Positions 1-7,744 of a DNA stretch of 11,794 nucleotides are shown here, piece by piece. Under the pieces are notes generated by a model. The model was not told the origin of the DNA. It ran no database searches and saw only the letters and a program-made list of their open reading frames with translations. Position 1 is the stretch's first letter. Each line of letters starts with the position of its first letter. Source of the DNA: Candidatus Cloacimonadota bacterium (GTDB lineage Bacteria > Cloacimonadota > Cloacimonadia > Cloacimonadales > TCS61); assembly GCA_030668345.1 (NCBI GenBank), contig DAOUUD010000036.1, positions 1 through 11,794 on the forward strand, written 5' to 3'. A program made the translations under genes and the position numbers.

Positions 1-2736
1 AGGGGAGAAGAGACTCTCGAACAGTCTCTGATCATTGATTACACTAATCTTGGCAGCGGGCATTACGCTCTGGCAACCCAGGAGTTTAGAGAACCTTACA
101 ATCTTTTAACTTATAATAAGATCAGATTCTGGGTATATGCAGAGGCTTTGGAATTTGCAACTATCGGAGAGAAATCTGATTCTTTGATAATACGAATGGG
201 AGCCGATTCACTAAATTATTATGAAATAAGACATGAACTGGAGCTAATGGAATATTATCCGGAAATGGATAGAGATGGCTGGAACCAGTTTGAAATACCT
301 TATTCCTATATAACTCACCTGAAGTCACTTTCCACAAAAGATGATGTTTCCTATACAAAAGATGGCTACAGATTCAGCATGATCGGTGAACCAACTCTAA
401 CCAATATCAGGCAGCTATCACTTGGTATGATTGCTACAGAAGAGTTCAGTGGAAGGCTGTATTTTGATGACATCAGAGTAGCAGATCCCTACGAGGATAT
501 CGGCTTTGCCTCCAGAGCAACCTTCTTTACAGAATTTGCAGATTTTTCAGATTTTACTGTTAACCTGGACTGGAGGACGGAAAATTTTCAGAATTCAGCT
601 ATTCGCAGCGGTTCATACAATACAAATGCTCTAGTTGAAAGAACCGAATTGAACATATTTAATAACTATTCTCTGCACAAGTTCTTTCCTGCCGAATGGG
701 GATTGAGAATACCATTGAACTTATCCAGGAACCAATCTCTGGGTATCCCACGGTTTCAATCCACTTCCGATATTTTAAGAAAAGATCTGAGCGAGGAAGA
801 GAAAAAACGTGAAGTTAATAGATCACTGATCTACAAAGCCAATATTAATATAAGTCAGGATAAAACTCCAAAAAGTAAGATACTTGCCTATACTATTAAA
901 AACACCACGCTTTATTCCAGCATAGAAAAAAAGCAAACCCTCTCGGGTATCAGTGCCGATACAACCCTTTCCTGGAACTTGAAACACACCTACAAGCTTA
1001 CCTTCAATAAAGATAATGTTGATATCGGATTATGGGGTAATTATAAATTCTTCTTTTTCCCGCAATCTTTCAATAATACTTTTACCTATACAGATACTGA
1101 TCCCAAACGCTGGCGCTGGGAGGCTTATACCGATTCCATTCCGCATTGGGTTGTGCAAAGCAATACCACACGAACCCGGACATTTGACACAGCAACAAAT
1201 GTAAAATATGATATTTTCAGTGATATTTCAGCTTCATACAACCTGACAACAAAACGGGATCTGATGTTAAGAAACTACTGGAAGAAATATAATATTGGAG
1301 AAGAAAAAAAACGTGTGCAGGATATCGGATTGAAATACAATCCGAAATATCTGGATAATATCTTTGCGTTCGATGTAGATACGAGCGTAAATTATAATGA
1401 AGACCATATTAAAATTGGAACGCAGGATACATTGTATTACAAGGGAAATGTAACACGAAATATCGGTGGCAACTTTACCTTGAAAAACCATGATCTTTTA
1501 CACAGTCTGGCTGTCTGGCTGGATAAGAAACTGAGCCCGGAACCACCCAGTACTCAGGAACTGGAAAGAGAAGATGAAGAAAGAGAAAAGCTTGAACAAA
1601 TCCGTGAAAGCATGCTTGAAGATCAAAAGTTAAACGAAGAAGAATTAGGAAGAGAACAAATTGAAGAAGAAACCGATTTAGGGGATGGTTCTCAGGAAGA
1701 ATCCCATGATGAGACCACTCTGGAACCAATTGAAGGACAAGAACCCGAGACTGTAAAACAAGAAGAGAATATAATTCCCGGTAAAGACGAGGGAGAGACC
1801 AAAGTTCCTAAAAGAAAAAAGAATATCCTGGCTTCAATTGTAGGTTATATCAGCAGGATAGAAAATATTCGCGTAAGTTATAATAATACTTATAAGACTA
1901 CTTATGATGACAGAAAAGAACGACCTGATTTTCTATATCAGCTCGGCCTGCCGCATATTCTTGATGAGACCGGTGATGATAAAGAAATACTATCCAAGAA
2001 TATTAACGATAAAATATCTACTTCTGTGGGATTTCCTATTTTGAACAACTTGAGCACGAATTATGGATATTCCATGGAAATTAAGCGCAGCTTTGGTAAT
2101 TACAGCAACGAGTCTGTTACTACAACTTTTCCCAATATAAGTGTGGTTTTAAGCGAGTTTGAAAAACTGATAAAAGTTGAAAAAATACTAACCAGTTCCC
2201 GCCTGACCAGCAGCTATGTCTATTCTATTACCGAAGATGGAGACCTGGATTTTACCAGTCCAGACAGAGAGAATATCAGGATAAACTTTAACCCGCTGCT
2301 TTCCTGGCATGGTAATTGGGTTCATAATATTACCAGCAGTCTAAGCACTAATTATTCCGATTCGAAAACGATAAACCATTACAATTATTCAGAAACACAA
2401 ACTATAACACAATCACTGGCTGCACATCTGGAATGGTCTTTTTCGGCAGCCAAAGGATTAAAGATACTTTTCTTTAAAAGAACAAAGCTGAAGAATGAAC
2501 TTACTACTCAACTCAATTTTAACCTGGAAAAAACATTAGCCACTATAAGTGGTCGTGAAACGTTTGAAAAAACCACTAATAAGATCAGATACACCATCAG
2601 CCCAGGTGCTTCGTATAAATTCAGTAAAAATATTTATGGTGGTCTGACCAGTAATTACGAATGGAGTGATGATCTTAAACGTAAACAGCAAACAAGCACC
2701 TTCAGCCTGAGCATCTGGATCGAAATAATGTTCTAA
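1..2736 (+). CDS. sprA: SprA/Sov-like outer-membrane translocon of the type IX secretion system, C-terminal part (5' end outside window)
   Basis: The frame is open from base 1 to the TAA at 2734-2736, giving 911 residues with no plausible start near the edge, so the gene begins upstream. SprA/Sov proteins form the very large outer-membrane barrel through which type IX cargo leaves the periplasm; they are usually well over 2,000 residues, so about the last third is visible. The family match rests on the early segment (LIIDYTNLGSGHYAL, then YNKIRFWVYAEA), on the block FDDIRVADPYEDIGFASRA at visible residues 155-173, and on the following ADF and LDW strand pattern. The rest is alternating polar/hydrophobic strand sequence rich in Asn, Thr, Ser and aromatics. 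The protein ends in ...SIWIEIMF, with the terminal aromatic typical of barrel proteins. An acidic insert interrupts the strands at about residues 517-607. A different giant barrel protein is possible but less likely. Confidence 0.82.
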   Translation, partial: RGEETLEQSLIIDYTNLGSGHYALATQEFREPYNLLTYNKIRFWVYAEALEFATIGEKSDSLIIRMGADSLNYYEIRHELELMEYYPEMDRDGWNQFEIPYSYITHLKSLSTKDDVSYTKDGYRFSMIGEPTLTNIRQLSLGMIATEEFSGRLYFDDIRVADPYEDIGFASRATFFTEFADFSDFTVNLDWRTENFQNSAIRSGSYNTNALVERTELNIFNNYSLHKFFPAEWGLRIPLNLSRNQSLGIPRFQSTSDILRKDLSEEEKKREVNRSLIYKANINISQDKTPKSKILAYTIKNTTLYSSIEKKQTLSGISADTTLSWNLKHTYKLTFNKDNVDIGLWGNYKFFFFPQSFNNTFTYTDTDPKRWRWEAYTDSIPHWVVQSNTTRTRTFDTATNVKYDIFSDISASYNLTTKRDLMLRNYWKKYNIGEEKKRVQDIGLKYNPKYLDNIFAFDVDTSVNYNEDHIKIGTQDTLYYKGNVTRNIGGNFTLKNHDLLHSLAVWLDKKLSPEPPSTQELEREDEEREKLEQIRESMLEDQKLNEEELGREQIEEETDLGDGSQEESHDETTLEPIEGQEPETVKQEENIIPGKDEGETKVPKRKKNILASIVGYISRIENIRVSYNNTYKTTYDDRKERPDFLYQLGLPHILDETGDDKEILSKNINDKISTSVGFPILNNLSTNYGYSMEIKRSFGNYSNESVTTTFPNISVVLSEFEKLIKVEKILTSSRLTSSYVYSITEDGDLDFTSPDRENIRINFNPLLSWHGNWVHNITSSLSTNYSDSKTINHYNYSETQTITQSLAAHLEWSFSAAKGLKILFFKRTKLKNELTTQLNFNLEKTLATISGRETFEKTTNKIRYTISPGASYKFSKNIYGGLTSNYEWSDDLKRKQQTSTFSLSIWIEIMF
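1549..1821 (+). other. Acidic low-complexity insert inside the SprA-like barrel
   Basis: About 84 codons rich in Glu, with Asp, Gln and few hydrophobics (for example ELEREDEEREKLEQIRESM), followed by a short basic stretch KVPKRKK. Strand-like barrel sequence resumes on both sides (NHDLLHSLAVWLDKK before, RIENIRVSYNNTYKT after). The insert is therefore most simply a long disordered or helical loop between two barrel strands. Which side of the membrane it faces cannot be told from the sequence. Confidence 0.6.
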
Positions 2737-2855
2737 GAAGTGATTAATTCTTAATAAGTTATATAACATTTTCTTTTATCTTAAATACTAAATAGCTATT
2801 TTACTTGACATTGATATAATTTAAAATAATTTCCGAAAACAATTAAGGAGTTTTT
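2737..2855 (+). promoter_or_regulatory. AT-rich intergenic region with promoter-like hexamers before the MCE operon
   Basis: This 119-bp gap separates the SprA-like gene from the tightly packed MCE operon and is the natural place for its promoter. It holds a perfect TTGACA at 2805-2810 and a perfect TATAAT at 2815-2820, but these are only 4 bp apart and cannot be one sigma-70 promoter. TTGACA could pair with AATAAT at 2825-2830 (14-bp spacer) or TAATTT at 2827-2832 (16-bp spacer). AAGGAG at 2845-2850, 5 nt before the ATG, is a good ribosome binding site. No GC-rich terminator hairpin is visible. Confidence 0.35.
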
Positions 2856-3788
2856 ATGGTGAGTAGTGCGCAGAAATTCAGGTTAGGAATTTTTATTGTT
2901 GTATTTTCGGTTCTAATGATAATCTTTCTGATTCTGGTGGCAGGTAGTAAGATCATGGAAAAACGTGATATTTATCATATCCGTTATGAAAATACTTCAG
3001 TTTCCGGTTTGCAGATAGGTGGACCGGTAAAGTACCGCGGTATCGGCATCGGCCGGGTAGATGATATTGCCATCGATGCTGAAGATGTGACTAACGTTAT
3101 TGTGACCGTAAGTGTGAAAGCAGGAACTCCTATCAAAGAAGATATGCGAGCTTCCCTGATTCCCATTGGTATTACCGGACTGCTGCAGGTGGAAATAACC
3201 GGTGGCAGCAAAGAAGCTTCTTTTCTAAAGACAAAGTCATTTCTCCCGGCTGGCGTTTCCACCTTCGAAAGTATCTCGGGAAAAGCAGAAATTATTTCTG
3301 AGAAACTGGAAAGACTTCTTAATAATCTTGCCGAAATAACTAACGAAGAAAACAGAAAAAAAATAAACAACATTATTAACAATGTAGATGAAATGATAAC
3401 CGAGAACCAGCAATCTATCAATAATGTTTTAACGAATCTGAGTTCAACCACACGGGATCTGGCGGTCATAGCTGATGAAACAAGACAGATCATGCTGGAA
3501 ATTAATAAAATCATGCAATCGGGAGAGGTTGAGAATATTGTTTCCAATACCGAAAAAATAACAAATGATATTGCAAATTCCAACCTGGAACGATTACTTG
3601 TTGATATGAATGCTGCTATTAAACAACTGGATATAACTTTAACTCACATAGATGCTACTCATCTGGAGAGCAGGCAGGATATTTTAGATACCATCGAAGC
3701 TTTAAAGGAAACGATTGAATATTTAAATGATTTTTCCAGACAGATAAGTGACGATCCGTCACTTCTCATCAGGTCCAGGAAAAAATAA
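2856..3788 (+). CDS. mlaD: MCE-domain protein, MlaD/PqiB type, substrate-binding component of a lipid ABC transporter
   Basis: 310 residues starting at an ATG preceded by AAGGAG. An N-terminal membrane anchor (about residues 10-30) leads into a single MCE domain (about 38-117) with the family core GLQIGGPVKYRGIGIGRV at 51-68 and the hydrophobic turn PIGITGLLQVEI. MCE domains form rings that carry phospholipid or other hydrophobic molecules across the periplasm. Residues about 135-295 are long amphipathic helices rich in Asn, Ile and Glu, likely a periplasmic coiled coil or needle. The tail NDFSRQISDDPSLLIRSRKK matches the DPS-LLR type ending I associate with MCE proteins that pair with PqiC-like lipoproteins. 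It is the first gene of the operon. Assignment to the MCE family is firm; the transported lipid cannot be inferred, and the mlaD symbol marks the family rather than proven orthology. Confidence 0.9.
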   Translation: MVSSAQKFRLGIFIVVFSVLMIIFLILVAGSKIMEKRDIYHIRYENTSVSGLQIGGPVKYRGIGIGRVDDIAIDAEDVTNVIVTVSVKAGTPIKEDMRASLIPIGITGLLQVEITGGSKEASFLKTKSFLPAGVSTFESISGKAEIISEKLERLLNNLAEITNEENRKKINNIINNVDEMITENQQSINNVLTNLSSTTRDLAVIADETRQIMLEINKIMQSGEVENIVSNTEKITNDIANSNLERLLVDMNAAIKQLDITLTHIDATHLESRQDILDTIEALKETIEYLNDFSRQISDDPSLLIRSRKK

Positions 3789-3802
3789 CAGGGAAGTGAA
3801 TT

Positions 3803-5929
3803 ATGAATAAATTAGGAATTCTGTTTTTTGGTACATTATTTATTTTTTTGCTGGGTTGTTCAGCGGGAGAATTAATATCTCCCAACTACTATATCCTGGA
3901 ATATTATCAACATTCCGAAAAGGAAGAATTACGACAGGAAACTCCGCTGGACCTTTCGGTTTATGTATACGATACCAAGATACCTAAAATCTATAATAAG
4001 AACCAGATCGTAATCAGGCATTTCGGTCCCCGCATAACCTATTCGGATTATGATCTCTGGGGTGTTAAACTTTCCAAAACCATACCCGAACTTATCTCCA
4101 AAAGGTTAAACAGCTATAATATCTTTAAACGAACCCAAAGAGAAATTCTCGATACTCGTGCCGATTTTGAGATCATTACCAATCTGAATAATATTGAATT
4201 ATTTAAATCGGAAACTGTACAGTTGGCACGGTTGAACATTGATTTTGTCTTTAGAAAAAGCGAACAGGCAGATATACTGGTTAAGCATTCGGTGAATGTG
4301 GAAAAAGTTCTGCTGTTCGATGATGTGGATACTTTTGTACAGACGATAAATAATATGCTTTTAGATGAAACCGATAATTTTATCAGGAAAATAATTATAT
4401 ATTCTGCTTTGGATGATGAAGCGGTTCTTCCTTCTATCAAGACAAGAGAAGAAGTTGAACCACTGATATTTGAAATTTCCGAAGAAGAAGAAATAAGTGG
4501 TGGGAAAGGATTGCTGCTGCTTCCTGCTATAACCCGCACGGACAATGAACCTCATTACAAAATTATAGATAAATACGGATATGAAGAATCGGGGAAGATG
4601 GGAACTGCAATTCCTCTTCTGGAGGGAATCTATAGTATCAAATATGGTTCGGGGAAAGCTAATCAATTAATGACACAAGATATTATCAAGGTTGTACCAA
4701 GGTATAAAACTATCATTGAACCTGATTGGGGATGCCTGATAGTCGATATCATGGATGAAAAACGAAACTTTGCTAAGGTAAGATATGAAGTGTTCGATCT
4801 GGAAAATGGTGAAAGTTTCGGTAGCGAATTCCCGGCTGAAGAAGAGGTGGGAGAGCAGGAAAAGGTATGGGTTTTAAAACCGGGTATTTACAAAGTTACA
4901 GTTAATAATGAACCCTTTAATACTTATCGAGATTTTACAACAATTTATGTGGAAAAAGGTAAAGTACAGAAATTAACGATCGTGATGAAAACCGACGAGG
5001 AAGATAATCCCACTAATATGGCTGGCGCCGGTGTTTTGGAGGAGAGCTTCCTGGAAGCATCACTGGCGAACCTCAAGTTTTCCAGTGCTATACATGGCAA
5101 TGTGAACATTAACAGCAACAATGAGGTAGATAAAGATAATCCGGAAACAACGATCACCTTTAATACCCAATTGGAAAATTACCTGATCTACGATAAAGAT
5201 CCCCTTCACTACACTATGAAGAACTTGATAGAAGTAGGTACCTCTAAAACCACCGATACCGATTTCCGGCTGGCTGCAGATGAATTTGACCTGAAAAATA
5301 CATTGATCTATTATTTTCTTAAAAATGTTGGCTTTTACAGCCGTTTCGATATGAATTCCCATTTCTTTCCGGAGAAATCATATCATTCAGATAAATTTTA
5401 TTACACAAAGATAGATAAGGAAAATAACGTGGCAGATTCCGTTTTTGCAGATGAAGTAGAGATAAAATCTTCCCTCTTCCCGCTGGTTCTTAAAGAAGGG
5501 ATTGGTATTAACTACAGGATATTGAATTTATCCAGAGCTAATCTGAGCTTGAGAGCAGGCTTCGGCATCAGGCAGGATATCAATAATGATTTTTATGATC
5601 TCACAAGTACAGAGACAATAAATAATATCGAACATAGAATCTATACTAAATTGGAATCTGAAAGTAAAACCGGTACAGAAGTCTCCGTGGTAGGAAATTT
5701 CCAGCTTCCCTTTAACTTGACCTATAGCACAAACGCCGACTTCCTGTTCCCCTTCAGCAAAGATGATGATTATACCATGGAATGGGAAAATGTGATCAAT
5801 CTGAAACTGTTTAAATATATTTCACTGGATTATAAGTTAAAGCTTGAGAATAAGATCCCGGAAACAGGTGATGAGTATATTGTAGAAAAACACAGCCTTT
5901 TCTTGAGAGTAACCTACTTCCTGAGATAA
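3803..5929 (+). CDS. Large lipoprotein: PqiC-like ABC auxiliary domain, beta-sandwich linker and predicted outer-membrane beta-barrel
   Basis: 708 residues. A lipoprotein signal ends in LLGC (Cys19); Ser at +2 fits outer-membrane sorting by the E. coli rule. Residues about 27-200 look like the ABC-transport auxiliary lipoprotein domain (PqiC/DUF330): YYILEYYQ, strand LSVYVYDTKIPKIYNKNQIV, WGVKLSKTIPELISKRL, then alternating strands and a helix. About 235-397 is beta-rich with two similar turns (LLEGIYSIKYG and LKPGIYKVTVN), like PEGA or carboxypeptidase-regulatory-type sandwiches. About 408-708 is amphipathic strand sequence (TTITFNTQLENYLIY, ANLSLRAGFGIRQDI, ISLDYKLKLEN) ending LFLRVTYFLR, resembling DUF3078-type barrels. 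PqiC proteins are usually near 190 residues, so this is about 500 longer. It lies 14 nt after the MCE gene and 1 nt before the permease, so it should be the outer-membrane end of that transporter. The lipoprotein and auxiliary domain are fairly sure; the barrel is prediction. Confidence 0.72.
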   Translation: MNKLGILFFGTLFIFLLGCSAGELISPNYYILEYYQHSEKEELRQETPLDLSVYVYDTKIPKIYNKNQIVIRHFGPRITYSDYDLWGVKLSKTIPELISKRLNSYNIFKRTQREILDTRADFEIITNLNNIELFKSETVQLARLNIDFVFRKSEQADILVKHSVNVEKVLLFDDVDTFVQTINNMLLDETDNFIRKIIIYSALDDEAVLPSIKTREEVEPLIFEISEEEEISGGKGLLLLPAITRTDNEPHYKIIDKYGYEESGKMGTAIPLLEGIYSIKYGSGKANQLMTQDIIKVVPRYKTIIEPDWGCLIVDIMDEKRNFAKVRYEVFDLENGESFGSEFPAEEEVGEQEKVWVLKPGIYKVTVNNEPFNTYRDFTTIYVEKGKVQKLTIVMKTDEEDNPTNMAGAGVLEESFLEASLANLKFSSAIHGNVNINSNNEVDKDNPETTITFNTQLENYLIYDKDPLHYTMKNLIEVGTSKTTDTDFRLAADEFDLKNTLIYYFLKNVGFYSRFDMNSHFFPEKSYHSDKFYYTKIDKENNVADSVFADEVEIKSSLFPLVLKEGIGINYRILNLSRANLSLRAGFGIRQDINNDFYDLTSTETINNIEHRIYTKLESESKTGTEVSVVGNFQLPFNLTYSTNADFLFPFSKDDDYTMEWENVINLKLFKYISLDYKLKLENKIPETGDEYIVEKHSLFLRVTYFLR

Positions 5930-5930
5930 T

Positions 5931-7004
5931 ATGAAATACGAAAACCATATCCTGTTCTTGGAAGAGGAATTAACCAAATTCACCGTGCCCGATCTTCTGC
6001 ATGAATTATCTCAGTATAAAGGAAAGAAGATCAGCACTATTGATCTTTCAGAAGTAAGTTCCATCGACAGTGCCGGCGTGGCATTTCTGGATGAGCTTGT
6101 ATTGAATCTGCATAAATTCAAACCGCAGCTTGCGAATATGAACGAAATCGTGGAAAGTGCTGTTTCTACCTTTACTTCACTGTCCTTGAAAAAACCTGTT
6201 CCCAGCAGAAAAGACAATTTCTTTATATTGATAGGAGAGGGATTATTAAGATGGAGAGATTCAACCAGGGATGCAATTTACCTGATCGCGGATATTTTTT
6301 ATTGGTCTTTCGTGGGTTTGTTTAACAGAAAAGGGCAGCGCCAAGGTTCGATTATCCAACAAAGTCTAATTATCGGTGTGGATGCAGTAGGCATAATTGC
6401 TCTGCTTTCCTTCATATTGGGTTTGATATTGGCTTTGCAGTCGGCAGCTCAATTACGTCAGTTTGGTGCTAATATTTTCGTGGCGGATCTAATGGCGATA
6501 TCCATGGTAACGGAGATGGGTCCTATATTAACGGCCATAATTCTGGCTGGCCGGAGCGGATCTTCCATTGCTTCAGAAATAGCCACCATGAAGGTTACGG
6601 AAGAGATCGATGCCCTGAGGATGATGGCAATAAATCCTATTAGATATATAGTAGTCCCCAAGTTCCTTGCCATAACCATCTGCATACCGCTACTTGTTAC
6701 AATGTCTACCCTGGTGGGAATTCTTGGTGGATTGATAGTTGCGGTTACATATCTCGATCTCAGCGCAGTGGTTTTCTTTAATCGTGTTTTTGAGATACTT
6801 ACAATGAGAGATGCTCTGATCGGACTGGGTAAAAGCTTTTTCTTTGCCTGGGTGATAGTGATAATTGGCAGCTATTATGGTTTTAATGTAAAAGGCGGTG
6901 CCGAGGGTGTGGGAAAAGTAACTACCCAGGCAGTGGTCGCTTCCATTTTCTGGGTTATTATACTGGACGCCTTAAATAGTTTAATATTTTATTTTAAAAC
7001 ATGA
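5931..7004 (+). CDS. mlaE: MlaE-family ABC permease with N-terminal STAS (MlaB-like) domain
   Basis: 357 residues. Residues 1-85 form a STAS-like domain with STIDLSEVSSIDSAGVAFLDE at 35-55, matching the loop where MlaB contacts its ATPase. Residues about 105-357 are the MlaE permease, with several membrane segments and the family signature EMGPILTAIILAGRSGSSIA at 195-214. This is followed by the cytoplasmic segment EEIDALRMMAINPIRYIVVPK at 224-244, the likely ATPase-coupling region. In E. coli MlaB and MlaE are separate proteins; here they are one polypeptide. The ATG sits 1 nt after the previous stop with no strong Shine-Dalgarno, so translation is probably coupled. Its stop overlaps the ATPase start (ATGA at 7001-7004). 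As in other MlaE-type systems it would pass lipid to or from the MCE ring in the inner membrane. Confidence 0.93.
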   Translation: MKYENHILFLEEELTKFTVPDLLHELSQYKGKKISTIDLSEVSSIDSAGVAFLDELVLNLHKFKPQLANMNEIVESAVSTFTSLSLKKPVPSRKDNFFILIGEGLLRWRDSTRDAIYLIADIFYWSFVGLFNRKGQRQGSIIQQSLIIGVDAVGIIALLSFILGLILALQSAAQLRQFGANIFVADLMAISMVTEMGPILTAIILAGRSGSSIASEIATMKVTEEIDALRMMAINPIRYIVVPKFLAITICIPLLVTMSTLVGILGGLIVAVTYLDLSAVVFFNRVFEILTMRDALIGLGKSFFFAWVIVIIGSYYGFNVKGGAEGVGKVTTQAVVASIFWVIILDALNSLIFYFKT

Positions 7005-7744
7005 TAGAACCAATAATTTCGGTAAAAGACCTGGTGGCAAAATACGGTGAACAAACCGTACTGGATAACGTATCTCTGGATATCTATCCAGAAGAAATAA
7101 CTGTAATTTTAGGAGGTAGTGGTTGCGGTAAAACAACGCTTATCAAAAATATACTTCGCTTATTTGAACCTGTCTCAGGTTCGGTAAAGATTCTTAACAA
7201 AGAAGTAACCAGAATGGACGAATTGGAATTTAATTCAATTCTTAGCAAAATCGGTATGCTTTTTCAGAATGGGGCTCTCTTAAATTCGCTTACTATTTTC
7301 GACAATGTTTCCATACCTTTAGTGCAGCATACGAAACTTACTCCTACGATAATTGCTAAGATGATCCGTGTAAAATTAAAATTAGTCAATCTTGCTAAAG
7401 TAGAAAATCTGCTCCCCTCAGAGCTTTCAGGAGGGATGAAAAAACGTGCTGCACTGGCCAGGGCAATTGCCCTGGACCCTGATATACTGATCTGCGATGA
7501 ACCTTCAGCCGGACTCGACCCACTGACAAGTGCTTCGCTTGATGAGCTTATACTGAAACTAAAAAACCTGCTCAAAATGACAATCGTGATTGTAACACAC
7601 GAACTGGCCAGTATTCATAGAATTGCCGACAGGATAATTTTCCTGGATGAGGGGAAAGTGCTTTTCTCGGGAACGTTACAGCAAGCAAAAAAATCTGTTA
7701 TCCCGGAAGTGGAAACATTCTTCCGCGTTGGGAAATTCGGATAA
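7001..7744 (+). CDS. mlaF: MlaF-family ABC transporter ATPase
   Basis: 247 residues with every ABC ATPase motif: Walker A GGSGCGKTT at 38-46, Q-loop FQNGAL at 88-93, signature LSGGMKKR at 142-149, Walker B LICDEPSAGLDP at 163-174 with catalytic Glu167, and switch His200 in VTHE. The M-K-K-R form of the signature and the QNGALLNSLT segment after the Q-loop are typical of MlaF-type ATPases that drive MCE transporters. It overlaps the permease by 4 nt and the next gene by 1 nt. Length and motifs are normal, and it should be active. It powers lipid movement by the MlaE permease from the cytoplasmic face. Another ABC subfamily is unlikely given the neighbours. Confidence 0.95.
   Translation: MIEPIISVKDLVAKYGEQTVLDNVSLDIYPEEITVILGGSGCGKTTLIKNILRLFEPVSGSVKILNKEVTRMDELEFNSILSKIGMLFQNGALLNSLTIFDNVSIPLVQHTKLTPTIIAKMIRVKLKLVNLAKVENLLPSELSGGMKKRAALARAIALDPDILICDEPSAGLDPLTSASLDELILKLKNLLKMTIVIVTHELASIHRIADRIIFLDEGKVLFSGTLQQAKKSVIPEVETFFRVGKFG

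Noticed and set aside
148..150. TTG as the start of the SprA-like gene
   Set aside because: The frame is open back to base 1, and the 49 codons before it continue recognisable SprA sequence, so the true start is upstream of the window.
2734..2767. Possible terminator: TAAGAA/TTCTTA stem at 2734-2753 and GTTATATAAC at 2758-2767
   Set aside because: The stems are short and entirely or nearly AT, and no U-run directly follows a stable hairpin.
2984..3583. 199-codon open frame on the minus strand
   Set aside because: It lies wholly opposite the conserved MCE domain and its helical tail, has no ribosome site of note and a Ser/Ile-rich composition expected of an antisense shadow.
7458..7475. Perfect 18-bp palindrome CCAGGGCAATTGCCCTGG
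   Set aside because: It falls in the conserved coding segment just after the ABC signature (ARAIALD) and has no loop or T-run. Codon constraint plus chance is a sufficient explanation.
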